5,287 nt of DNA. It comes from an uncultured Lachnospiraceae bacterium. Its GTDB lineage: Bacteria > Bacillota > Clostridia > Lachnospirales > Lachnospiraceae. The position numbers were made by a program, and so were the translations under genes. How positions within the stretch are numbered: position 1 is the stretch's first letter; each line of letters begins with the position of its first letter. The stretch spans positions 1 through 5,287 of the forward strand of contig CAJTSL010000108.1 of the NCBI GenBank assembly GCA_910578845.1, written 5' to 3'. Under the pieces are notes generated by a model. It saw only the letters and a list, made by a program, of their open reading frames with translations. It was not told the origin of the DNA and ran no database searches. Shown piece after piece: positions 1 to 5,234 of this stretch.

Positions 1-4
1 AACA

Positions 5-48
5 GGCCCTTATAGGGCCAGAACAAACCACCGGCTAAGCCGGTGGTT
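5..48 (-). terminator. Two tandem hairpins ending the leftward TetR/membrane-protein unit
   Basis: The first hairpin met by leftward transcription is a perfect 10-bp stem (AACCACCGGC at 26-35, its complement at 39-48) with a 3-base loop. The strand read leftward then shows TTTGTTCT, a moderate U-rich tail. A second perfect 6-bp stem (GGCCCT at 5-10, AGGGCC at 14-19, 3-base loop) follows 6 bases further on. The site lies 28 bases past the stop of the membrane-protein gene, where a terminator is expected. The U tract is short, so efficiency is uncertain, and the GC-rich palindrome could equally be a dispersed repeat or a bidirectional terminator shared with a gene left of the window. Confidence 0.6.
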
Positions 49-76
49 CTGATTTGCTATGTGAAATGTGGCAGAA

Positions 77-739
77 TCAGTTTTCTTTTCTCATGGCTTG
101 GAAACCGATGCATACTGTCCACACATAGGCGCATGTTTTCGGGATCATCAGCATGCCGATCATGGGTATAGTGTCTGCCCAAAGCACTACTGGAATATAG
201 AAGCCAAAACTCAGTACAATGGTCAGCCACATATAGTTAAAGGGAAGATCCCCATGTTCTTTCGCGCTTTTATAAAATAAGAGGATGATCAATAAGCCTA
301 ACAGCGCAAAAGGAATATTGCGATAAATCCCCCATGAGAGCGGAGACGTTGCGCTTAGCCACTCATTTTGTGGGAAGAGGCAGAGGATCATGCGCAAAGC
401 GGCTAATAAGTAAACAAAGACGGTTAACTGGTTTTGTCCGTTGACCTTATACCGGATGCGCCATACATAGTATAGGATAATATAGAAAATGGTCATCGTC
501 ATAGAAGTGATCAGTTTGCCGATGCCAAGAGCTACGGTGAAATTCTCAAGGCCTGTTGTGCATAACGCCAAAGCGCGCGGAACCAGATGGAAAGAATCAC
601 CAGCGCCAAGAACAACCGCCATCACACCAAATAAACGGTATTGTTTGTTCCCGTTGCTTTTGATGATCATCATGATCCCGATCGTAATAACGGAAATTAA
701 ATATACTGTGTCAAATAAAGTCTCTACAATCGCTTGCAT
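77..739 (-). CDS. Seven-helix integral membrane protein, function unknown
   Basis: I do not recognise a characterised family. The 220-residue product is very hydrophobic, with about seven predicted membrane helices near residues 8-26, 36-55, 68-92, 105-122, 143-157, 168-189 and 193-212. It has no signal peptide and ends in a short basic tail (RKEN). Helix 2 contains the polar motif GDSFHLVPR (47-55), and helix 7 carries a lysine in IPKTCAYVW. Such charged residues in or near the bilayer usually mean ligand binding or transport, but this is inference. The start is taken at the ATG at 739 because AAAGGA lies 7 bases upstream. An in-frame ATG at 796 would add 19 residues, partly encoded by a 9-bp repeat, and has no visible ribosome site. 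The gene lies 60 bases downstream of the TetR gene on the same strand with no terminator between, so the two are probably co-transcribed and the repressor probably controls this protein. Confidence 0.82.
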   Translation of the reverse strand: MQAIVETLFDTVYLISVITIGIMMIIKSNGNKQYRLFGVMAVVLGAGDSFHLVPRALALCTTGLENFTVALGIGKLITSMTMTIFYIILYYVWRIRYKVNGQNQLTVFVYLLAALRMILCLFPQNEWLSATSPLSWGIYRNIPFALLGLLIILLFYKSAKEHGDLPFNYMWLTIVLSFGFYIPVVLWADTIPMIGMLMIPKTCAYVWTVCIGFQAMRKEN

Positions 740-755
740 AATTTTTTCCTTTCTT

Positions 756-782
756 TTTAGAGTGTTTAGAGTGTTTAGAGTG
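756..782. repeat. Three exact 9-bp tandem repeats before the membrane-protein start
   Basis: The plus strand reads TTTAGAGTG three times without a mismatch, followed by a partial copy (TG then TTTAG to 789). It fills most of the 60-base gap between the TetR stop and the membrane-protein start, just upstream of the AAAGGA ribosome site. In the leftward mRNA it is an A/C-rich, probably unstructured stretch. The unit length is a multiple of three, so copy-number changes would keep frame if the upstream ATG at 796 were used. Confidence 0.9.
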
Positions 783-799
783 TGTTTAGCCACCATCCG

Positions 800-1360
800 T
801 TAAGGGTAGATGATTCTACGGATCATGCCTAAGATGGCGCTACAGTCATAATCGCGTTTCAATAATGCTGAGAACATCAGGGAAAATATAATTTCTACAA
901 ATTTCTTTGGGGTGAAGCTTTCATCGAAAGCTTCTGGACGGACGTTTTGGTCATTCGTTAAGACCAGGTACAGCTTATCCTGAATATGCTGCCATGATTG
1001 CGCCATGAGCTGTTGGCCGCTTGCTTTATCTTCACCAAGAAAGCTCATAGAGTGTAAGGTAAAGAATCCTGGATATTTTTCATCGCCTTTTCTCATGCAG
1101 TCAAAAACCCATTCAATACAACTTGCAAAATCAGCGAATGAACCGTTCTGATCGGGAAAGAGGAAGATATCGCACCAAACGCTTTCCACTGTTGCTGCAA
1201 TCAGATCGGATTTAGAATGAAAGTAATGGTAGATAGAGCCGACGGAGATCTTACATTCCTTGGCAACCGTCCTGATATTTACTGCCGTCCATCCCTGTTT
1301 CCGGATCAGTTCCCGGCTTGTTTGTAAAATGGCTTCCCGGGAAGTAACAACTGTATTCAA
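800..1360 (-). CDS. TetR/AcrR-family transcriptional repressor
   Basis: This is a DNA-binding, ligand-responsive repressor expected to act as a cytoplasmic dimer. From the chosen start the product has 186 residues, normal for the family. The N-terminal TetR domain is clear: an amphipathic first helix (SREAILQTSRELIRKQGW, about 7-24), then the helix-turn-helix at about 28-47 with the hallmark ending SVGSIYHYFHSKSDLI. The C-terminal ligand and dimer part (about 55-186) is divergent, so the inducer cannot be predicted. The start is a TTG at 1360, placed 6 bases after a strong AAGGAGGT. A further TTG at 1378 lies upstream of that ribosome site and would add 6 residues, which is unlikely. The gene comes first in a two-gene unit with the seven-helix membrane protein. 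A palindrome over its own promoter suggests autorepression. The family assignment is certain; the target and ligand are not. Confidence 0.95.
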   Translation of the reverse strand: MNTVVTSREAILQTSRELIRKQGWTAVNIRTVAKECKISVGSIYHYFHSKSDLIAATVESVWCDIFLFPDQNGSFADFASCIEWVFDCMRKGDEKYPGFFTLHSMSFLGEDKASGQQLMAQSWQHIQDKLYLVLTNDQNVRPEAFDESFTPKKFVEIIFSLMFSALLKRDYDCSAILGMIRRIIYP

Positions 1361-1366
1361 ATAGAC

Positions 1367-1374
1367 ACCTCCTT
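1367..1374 (-). promoter_or_regulatory. Strong ribosome binding site fixing a TTG start for the TetR gene
   Basis: Read leftward the sequence is AAGGAGGT, nearly the full anti-Shine-Dalgarno complement, ending 6 bases before the TTG at 1360-1358. An open frame extends through this site to another TTG at 1378, but a start there would place the ribosome site inside the gene, so the inner TTG is preferred. Confidence 0.85.
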
Positions 1375-1378
1375 GCAA

Positions 1379-1395
1379 ATTGAACTATGTTCAAT
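1379..1395. promoter_or_regulatory. Palindromic operator, probable TetR autoregulatory site
   Basis: ATTGAAC and GTTCAAT form a perfect 7-bp inverted repeat around a central TAT. The size and symmetry suit a TetR-family dimer. It overlaps the -10 box (1393-1398) and the predicted transcription start (about 1386) of the TetR gene, so a bound repressor would block RNA polymerase. It lies about 75 bases upstream of the rightward promoter (1471-1498), so control of that gene from this site is less likely. The binding protein is inferred from position. Confidence 0.8.
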
Positions 1396-1421
1396 ATACA
1401 TAATTTGGGTGTGCCTGTCAA
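1393..1421 (-). promoter_or_regulatory. Near-consensus sigma-A promoter for the TetR/membrane-protein unit
   Basis: Read leftward there is a perfect -35 TTGACA (1421-1416), a 17-base spacer and the -10 TATATT (1398-1393). The predicted start near 1386 leaves a leader of about 25 bases before the TTG start, containing the ribosome site. A strong promoter covered by a palindrome is the usual arrangement for a self-repressing TetR gene. Confidence 0.85.
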
Positions 1422-1430
1422 GAGCTTTTT

Positions 1431-1450
1431 TGAAATGAAATGATATGAAA
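1431..1450. repeat. Short 5-bp tandem repeat (TGAAA) between divergent promoters
   Basis: TGAAA, TGAAA, TGATA, TGAAA lie in tandem, followed by TGGAT and an A-rich run. They sit between the leftward -35 box and the rightward promoter. This may be only low-complexity, A-rich upstream DNA, and no function is assigned. Confidence 0.6.
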
Positions 1451-1470
1451 TGGATAAAAAAGGATTGCTT

Positions 1471-1498
1471 TTTACAAAATAGTATGAGACGCTATGAT
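1471..1498 (+). promoter_or_regulatory. Sigma-A-like promoter for the beta-helix protein gene
   Basis: TTTACA (1471-1476) and TATGAT (1493-1498) are separated by 16 bases, and each box matches consensus at 5 of 6 positions. The A-rich stretch just upstream (1455-1461) may help as an UP-like element. The predicted start near 1505 falls after the ATG at 1494, which is embedded in the -10 box. This favours the ATG at 1530 as the real start codon. Confidence 0.6.
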
Positions 1499-1529
1499 TA
1501 AGAAAAATGGTTTAAAGAGAGAAAATGTT

Positions 1530-2942
1530 ATGAAAGTATTCAAAGATTCTCACGTAGGAATATATTATGCGGCAGGCGGCATGATAGCAGTTGCTTTTCT
1601 ATGTGCTTTGCTCATGTCTTTAGAGGAAGGAAAACAGACGATCATTACTTTGAGGCAGGATGGGACAACGATCGAGGGTGACGGTGCGGTTTTGCGGGAC
1701 AATGTGGTGACAATCGCACAAGGCGGGGAGTACCGGATCACGGGAGAGCTTGATGGCGGAAGGATTTATGTCGATGCAGGCAAGGAAGAGGAAGTGGAGC
1801 TGGTTTTAGATGGGGTTTCGATTGCCAATGCATCGGATGCGGCTATTTTCATAGAAAAAGCGAAGCAGACGACGATTGTTTTAGCGGCAGGCTCAGAGAA
1901 CAGATTGCAATGTGGAGCAGAAGACCCTGCCAGTGGAGCGGCAGAGGCAGCCAGTAGAGCGGAAGAGCCAGTCAGTGGAGCAGAAGACCCAGTCAGTGGA
2001 TTAGCAGGAAGCGGAAAAGATAGCGATATAGGCAAGACAGACGGCGGGACGGCAGATAGTGCGGTCATTTATGCTAAAGAGGATCTTACTATTACAGGAG
2101 AGGGCGCCTTGTATATTAAGGCATTCGTGAATAATGGCGTGCAGTCGAAAAGAAGGCTTTGCCTGGATGGCGGCAATGTTACGATAGAGGCCTTGAAACA
2201 TGGCATGAAGGGGAAAAATGCTGTGACGGTCAATGGCGGTGAATATACGTTAGCAGTAGGCAATAAAGGGATCATGTCTGATCTAGAGATTATTGTTGCT
2301 GGCGGAAAAATAAACATTACCGAGTCGATGGAGGGACTAGAAGCCAATCAGGTGATGATAGAAGGCGGCTATATAAAGATCATGGCATCAGATGATGGGA
2401 TCAATGCCAATGGCGGCGCAGATAAGAAAAGGAAACATCCGTCAAAAGATATTGTAGAGGATATGCCAAATCTTCAGATCAAGGGCGGAGAGGTGTATAT
2501 CAATGCAGAGGGCGATGGGTTAGATTCTAACGGGAACCTTCTGGTAGAAGGCGGATTGGTTGTGATAGACGGTCCGGTCAAAGATGATGACGGCCCTTTG
2601 GACTATGGATATGAAAATGATGGCGTGTGCCGCATTAGCGGTGGCATTGTCCTTGCGATTGGCAGCGCTGGTATGGCGGAGACGTTTGATGAGGAATCTT
2701 CGCAATGTTCTTTTCGCTATATTGCCAAAGAGCCTTATGAAGCAGGCAGCGAAATTGTCATCTCCGGCGCTGACGGGCATGAGATTTACCGGCATGTGGC
2801 AGCAAAAAAAGGCGCGTCTGTTGTGTTCAGCGCGCCCTCGTTAGTAAAGGGTAATGTCTATATCCTGCGCATTGACGGGCAGGATAAGGAAATTTTATTG
2901 AATACGATTTCAGAAACGGTTTTAGAAACCGTTTCTGAATGA
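1530..2942 (+). CDS. Membrane-anchored carbohydrate-binding-type beta-helix protein (Cthe_2159/DUF4353 family)
   Basis: The 470-residue product has an N-terminal membrane anchor (about 9-30, no lipobox) and a long repetitive outer part. From about 36 to 375 it shows glycine-rich strand repeats typical of the Cthe_2159-like family, a parallel beta-helix related in fold to pectate lyases. Examples are VELVLDGVSIANAS (89-102), YAKEDLTITGEGALYI (181-196), HGMKGKNAVTVNGGEYT (224-240), SDDGINANGG (287-296), GDGLDSNGN (328-336) and a ladder of GG-turns. The C-terminal part (GGIVLAIGSAGMAE onward) also matches family layout. Members are thought to bind polysaccharide at the cell surface; no catalytic role is claimed. 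A low-complexity insert at 129-177 interrupts the helix between two strands and includes four 7-residue repeats. The start at 1530 is chosen because AGAGAG lies about 8 bases upstream and the promoter -10 box covers the in-frame ATG at 1494, which would add 12 residues. The gene appears monocistronic and convergent with the chemoreceptor. Family assignment is strong; substrate is unknown. Confidence 0.88.
   Translation: MKVFKDSHVGIYYAAGGMIAVAFLCALLMSLEEGKQTIITLRQDGTTIEGDGAVLRDNVVTIAQGGEYRITGELDGGRIYVDAGKEEEVELVLDGVSIANASDAAIFIEKAKQTTIVLAAGSENRLQCGAEDPASGAAEAASRAEEPVSGAEDPVSGLAGSGKDSDIGKTDGGTADSAVIYAKEDLTITGEGALYIKAFVNNGVQSKRRLCLDGGNVTIEALKHGMKGKNAVTVNGGEYTLAVGNKGIMSDLEIIVAGGKINITESMEGLEANQVMIEGGYIKIMASDDGINANGGADKKRKHPSKDIVEDMPNLQIKGGEVYINAEGDGLDSNGNLLVEGGLVVIDGPVKDDDGPLDYGYENDGVCRISGGIVLAIGSAGMAETFDEESSQCSFRYIAKEPYEAGSEIVISGADGHEIYRHVAAKKGASVVFSAPSLVKGNVYILRIDGQDKEILLNTISETVLETVSE
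1914..1997 (+). repeat. Four 21-bp tandem repeats encoding a 7-residue linker repeat
   Basis: Four consecutive 21-base units (1914-1934, 1935-1955, 1956-1976, 1977-1997) encode GAEDPAS, GAAEAAS, RAEEPVS and GAEDPVS. Units 1 and 4 are most alike, and units 2 and 3 have diverged. The array lies inside the beta-helix protein gene, in a loop between predicted strands, and is followed by a Gly/Ser/Asp-rich stretch. The unit length keeps frame, so slippage would lengthen or shorten the linker without disrupting the protein. Confidence 0.9.
2909..2939. terminator. Hairpin encoding the end of the beta-helix gene, between convergent genes
   Basis: A perfect 13-bp stem (TTCAGAAACGGTT at 2909-2921 and its complement at 2927-2939) has a 5-base loop. 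It ends one base before the TGA stop of the beta-helix gene, so its arms encode the protein's last residues (SETVLETVSE). The leftward chemoreceptor stop lies 15 bases away, so the same hairpin is placed to end both transcripts. Neither side has a strong U run, so it may act through pausing, Rho or 3' end protection rather than classic intrinsic termination. Confidence 0.6.
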
Positions 2943-2954
2943 AATGAAAAGGCG

Positions 2955-4988
2955 TTATTTCTCGTATTGGAATCTGCCCACGAGATCTTTTAACATATCA
3001 GCCTGGCTGGATAATTCTTCGGAAGCCGCAGCGCTTTCTTGCGAGGTTGCTGAGTTAGATTCGATGACACCGGCAATCTGGTTAATGCCTTCTGTGATCT
3101 GTGCGGCTGCCAATGCCTGGTTGTCGGAAGCTTCAGCGATTTCGGTCATGGAATCGTTGACGACTTTGGCGTTATCCACTACAGCGAGCAAGGATTCTGC
3201 CGTAGAATTTGCAAGCTGCATGCCCTCTTCGACAGCAGTAATAGCATTTTGGATAAGGTCTTTGGTGTTCTTCGCCGCCTCTGAGCTTTGGTCTGCAAGC
3301 GCGCCGACCTGGGTAGCAACGACTGCGAATCCTTTTCCGTTTTCGCCCGCTCTTGCGGCTTCGATAGAAGCATTCAGTGCAAGAAGGGTAGTCTGTTCAG
3401 CGATTTCTTCTATGCTGCTGATGATTTCAGCAATCTTGCTGGAAGCCTCTTTGATTTTATCCATGGCATCCGTGCTTTTCTTCATGTGTTCATTGCTCTC
3501 AATAATCTGATCGTTCATATTAGAAACGATAGATCTTGCTTTCTCTGCGTTCTGGGCATTTATATGGATCTTCTCAGAAATATCCGTAATCGTCGCTGTG
3601 AGTTCTTCAATCGCGCTTGCCTGGTCGGTAGCGCCTTCGGCAAGTGACTGCGAAGCGCCTGCTAGATCAGTAGCGCCTTTTTGTACGCTTTCCGCATTGT
3701 TGTCAATATCTCTCATTGCGGAGCTTAAGGACTGTACGATGCCTTGGAGAGAAACTGTGATCTGTGCAAAATCTCCTTTGAAGTCGTCATTAACCTCGAT
3801 TAGGAAGTTGCCCTCCGATAATTCGGCAAGATACTGGTCTATATCAGAGATGACTTCTTTCAGGTCGTTGACTGTATCGGACAGGCAGGTCATCAGGATT
3901 GCCGTCTCGTCGTTTTCCTCTGGCGTTGGCGTATCGGAATGCAGGTCTCCTTCTGCGAGGAGCTTTAGCCTTTCAACGACAGCGTCAATTGGCTTTATCA
4001 CGTTTTTCCCGAGCTTTAAGCCGTTTTTGATACCGTATAAGGTGAATATGACAACGAAGACAATTGTAACAACAAGTGATAAGAAGAACATTCCCAGGAA
4101 TTCGTTGCGGACAGCAGCGACGCCGATGCTCCATCCGTTCAGGTCTGGAAGCGGAGAATAAGCTACGACTTTCGTTTTGCCGCCATAAGTATAGGTGTCT
4201 GTTCCGTCTTCTCCGGCAACCATCTTCTTACAAATAGTGCTGTATTTTTTTAGTTTTGGATTGGTATCTCCAAGAGACACGCTATCTTCGACACCAACTA
4301 GCGTGGAATCAATGTCTGCGATCGTAATGCCGTTGGCATCCAGCATAAATGCCGTACCGCCTTCGCCGACTTTGATAGAGCGCATGATATTGTTCAGGAA
4401 TTCACCGTTTGGAATATAAACAACCGCGCCGACCGGAGTCGTGCCTGGTATGCCGTCCGCCCATAGAGGTGCAGATACGGCATAAGAAACCGATTTCGTG
4501 ACTTCGCTATATGCGGGAGTAGAAACGTATGTATTGCCTTTCATTGCTTCCTTAAAATAATCACGGTCGGAAAGATCTGTTCCGGTAAGGAGATCAATGC
4601 CGTTGCTATCTAAAAGGAATCCGCCGGTAAATTCATATTCTTTGATTTTCTGATTGAAAATATCAGCTTTATCTTCTACGGAGCGTTCGGGATCGGAAAG
4701 GCGGGCGATGCTGCCTGTTTCGTATGCGATAGCGGTATATTGATTGAGTGATGCTGCCACATATTTAGCGGCTACGTCAGAAGTGTTGTTGATTGTCTTA
4801 GAAACTGCGCTGACAGATGAAATGTAACTTAGGATAGATGTCACTGTGCCTAGTACAATACAGCAAATCAGGATGGTCTGTGAAAACCGCGAGGAAATCT
4901 TCTTCTCAATACTGACAAATCCATCGCTCTGATTGCTTGTTCCCGGTTTCTTAAATAGTTTTTTGCGTTCTTGCATATTTTTCCCCAT
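2955..4988 (-). CDS. Methyl-accepting chemotaxis protein with double Cache sensor and tandem HAMP
   Basis: This inner-membrane chemoreceptor passes ligand signals to CheA/CheW. The 677-residue product has a basic N-terminal tail, membrane helix 1 (about 38-58), an extracellular dCache_1-type sensor (about 60-298, with LSDRDYFKEAMKGNTYVSTPAYSE at 139-162 in the membrane-distal part), helix 2 (about 299-318), a HAMP unit (about 320-380), a second HAMP-like unit (about 381-428, LSEGNF then GDFAQI) and the coiled-coil signalling domain (about 440-672). The hairpin tip is clear: EQTTLLALNASIEAARAGENGKGFAVVA (531-558). It differs from the usual receptor sequence by T for N in QTNLLALNA and by TQVGALA where EVRxLA is common. 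There is no C-terminal CheR-docking pentapeptide. The sensor does not show the Trp-Tyr pair of amino-acid-binding Cache domains, so the ligand is unknown. The ATG at 4988 is chosen as start; an ATG at 4976 preceded by GGGGA is nearly as good, while the open frame upstream to 5075 crosses the leader hairpin and is unlikely to be translated. No che or flagellar genes are in view. Confidence 0.95.
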   Translation of the reverse strand: MGKNMQERKKLFKKPGTSNQSDGFVSIEKKISSRFSQTILICCIVLGTVTSILSYISSVSAVSKTINNTSDVAAKYVAASLNQYTAIAYETGSIARLSDPERSVEDKADIFNQKIKEYEFTGGFLLDSNGIDLLTGTDLSDRDYFKEAMKGNTYVSTPAYSEVTKSVSYAVSAPLWADGIPGTTPVGAVVYIPNGEFLNNIMRSIKVGEGGTAFMLDANGITIADIDSTLVGVEDSVSLGDTNPKLKKYSTICKKMVAGEDGTDTYTYGGKTKVVAYSPLPDLNGWSIGVAAVRNEFLGMFFLSLVVTIVFVVIFTLYGIKNGLKLGKNVIKPIDAVVERLKLLAEGDLHSDTPTPEENDETAILMTCLSDTVNDLKEVISDIDQYLAELSEGNFLIEVNDDFKGDFAQITVSLQGIVQSLSSAMRDIDNNAESVQKGATDLAGASQSLAEGATDQASAIEELTATITDISEKIHINAQNAEKARSIVSNMNDQIIESNEHMKKSTDAMDKIKEASSKIAEIISSIEEIAEQTTLLALNASIEAARAGENGKGFAVVATQVGALADQSSEAAKNTKDLIQNAITAVEEGMQLANSTAESLLAVVDNAKVVNDSMTEIAEASDNQALAAAQITEGINQIAGVIESNSATSQESAAASEELSSQADMLKDLVGRFQYEK

Positions 4989-4992
4989 TTCT

Positions 4993-5067
4993 GTGCCGCC
5001 GTATACACTACAGATATTTTGAGCCTTACTAATGATGCAATAGTGGCAGATATGTACCAGGCGGCAC
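4993..5067 (-). promoter_or_regulatory. Structured 5' leader of the chemoreceptor mRNA
   Basis: In the leftward transcript GUGCCGCC (5067-5060) is perfectly complementary to GGCGGCAC (5000-4993), which ends 4 bases before the ATG at 4988. Inside this outer stem GUACAUAU can pair with GUGUAUAC apart from one mismatch. An apical hairpin follows: GCC plus ACUA (5047-5041) pairs with UAGU plus GGC (5031-5023) around a 9-base loop. The fold places the only SD-like GGCGG of the 4988 start in a stem, while the GGGGA before the alternative start at 4976 stays free. I see none of the conserved cyclic-di-GMP riboswitch motifs. The pairing is seen in the sequence; a regulatory role is inferred. Confidence 0.5.
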
Positions 5068-5099
5068 CTTAACACATATCTATTACCAATATATTAATG

Positions 5100-5108
5100 A
5101 TTATATCA
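5100..5108 (-). promoter_or_regulatory. Extended -10 promoter of the chemoreceptor gene
   Basis: Read leftward the site is TGATATAAT: a perfect TATAAT (5105-5100) with the TG of an extended -10. The hexamer 17 bases upstream (TAGAAT) is a poor -35, which is tolerable with an extended -10. The start would fall near 5092, giving an untranslated leader of about 100 bases that contains the folded region. No flagellar sigma-28 type boxes were recognised. Confidence 0.6.
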
Positions 5109-5137
5109 TTTTTTGGGGAAAGATTCTATTTTTTTTT

Positions 5138-5158
5138 GGAATTATTTTTTGCAATTCC
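5138..5158. promoter_or_regulatory. Inverted repeat upstream of the chemoreceptor promoter
   Basis: GGAATT (5138-5143) and AATTCC (5153-5158) flank a 9-base T-rich spacer, just upstream of the -35 region. It could bind a dimeric regulator, but six-base arms in very A/T-rich DNA can arise by chance. Confidence 0.25.
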
Positions 5159-5190
5159 TGGGATTTTTCAATAGAAAGTAGTGAGACATA

Positions 5191-5218
5191 GAAAACGGAC
5201 AGTATTGGCTGTCCATTT
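5191..5218 (-). terminator. Intrinsic terminator of the gene at the right edge
   Basis: In the leftward transcript AAAUGGACAG (5218-5209) pairs with CUGUCCGUUU (5202-5193), giving 10 bp including one U-G wobble, with a 6-base loop. The stem runs into a short U-rich end (GUUUUC, 5196-5191). It starts 16 bases after the stop codon at 5235, the normal distance for a terminator, and separates that gene from the chemoreceptor promoter. Confidence 0.65.
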
Positions 5219-5234
5219 CCTTGATTATGAAAGG

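Noticed and set aside
68..280. Plus-strand 70-codon open frame and the similar one at 489-803
   Set aside because: Both are antisense to the membrane-protein gene and have no ribosome site or family similarity.
77..739. Possible microbial rhodopsin (seven helices and a lysine in helix 7)
   Set aside because: The lysine sits near the start of the last helix in IPKTCAYVW without the usual retinal-pocket residues, and helix 3 lacks the expected acidic and arginine pattern. The resemblance is only in helix count.
77..739. Possible CREST-type membrane hydrolase, from the D-S-F-H residues in helix 2
   Set aside because: The paired histidines (HxxxH) expected in the last helix of that superfamily are absent.
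1766..2795. Minus-strand and alternative-frame open frames within the beta-helix protein gene
   Set aside because: They shadow a gene with clear family-level repeats. Their composition mirrors the repetitive glycine-rich sense strand and they lack start signals.
2944..4419. Open frames on the plus strand opposite the chemoreceptor gene (2944-3510, 3288-3647, 3598-4161, 4195-4419)
   Set aside because: They are antisense to a strongly supported gene, their Ser/Ala-rich composition reflects the complementary strand, and none has a convincing ribosome site or recognisable domain.
4993..5092. Cyclic-di-GMP riboswitch in the chemoreceptor leader
   Set aside because: The conserved class I segments around GCACAGGGCAAACC and the tetraloop and receptor pattern are not present, and I see no class II signature. 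The leader is kept as an unclassified structure.
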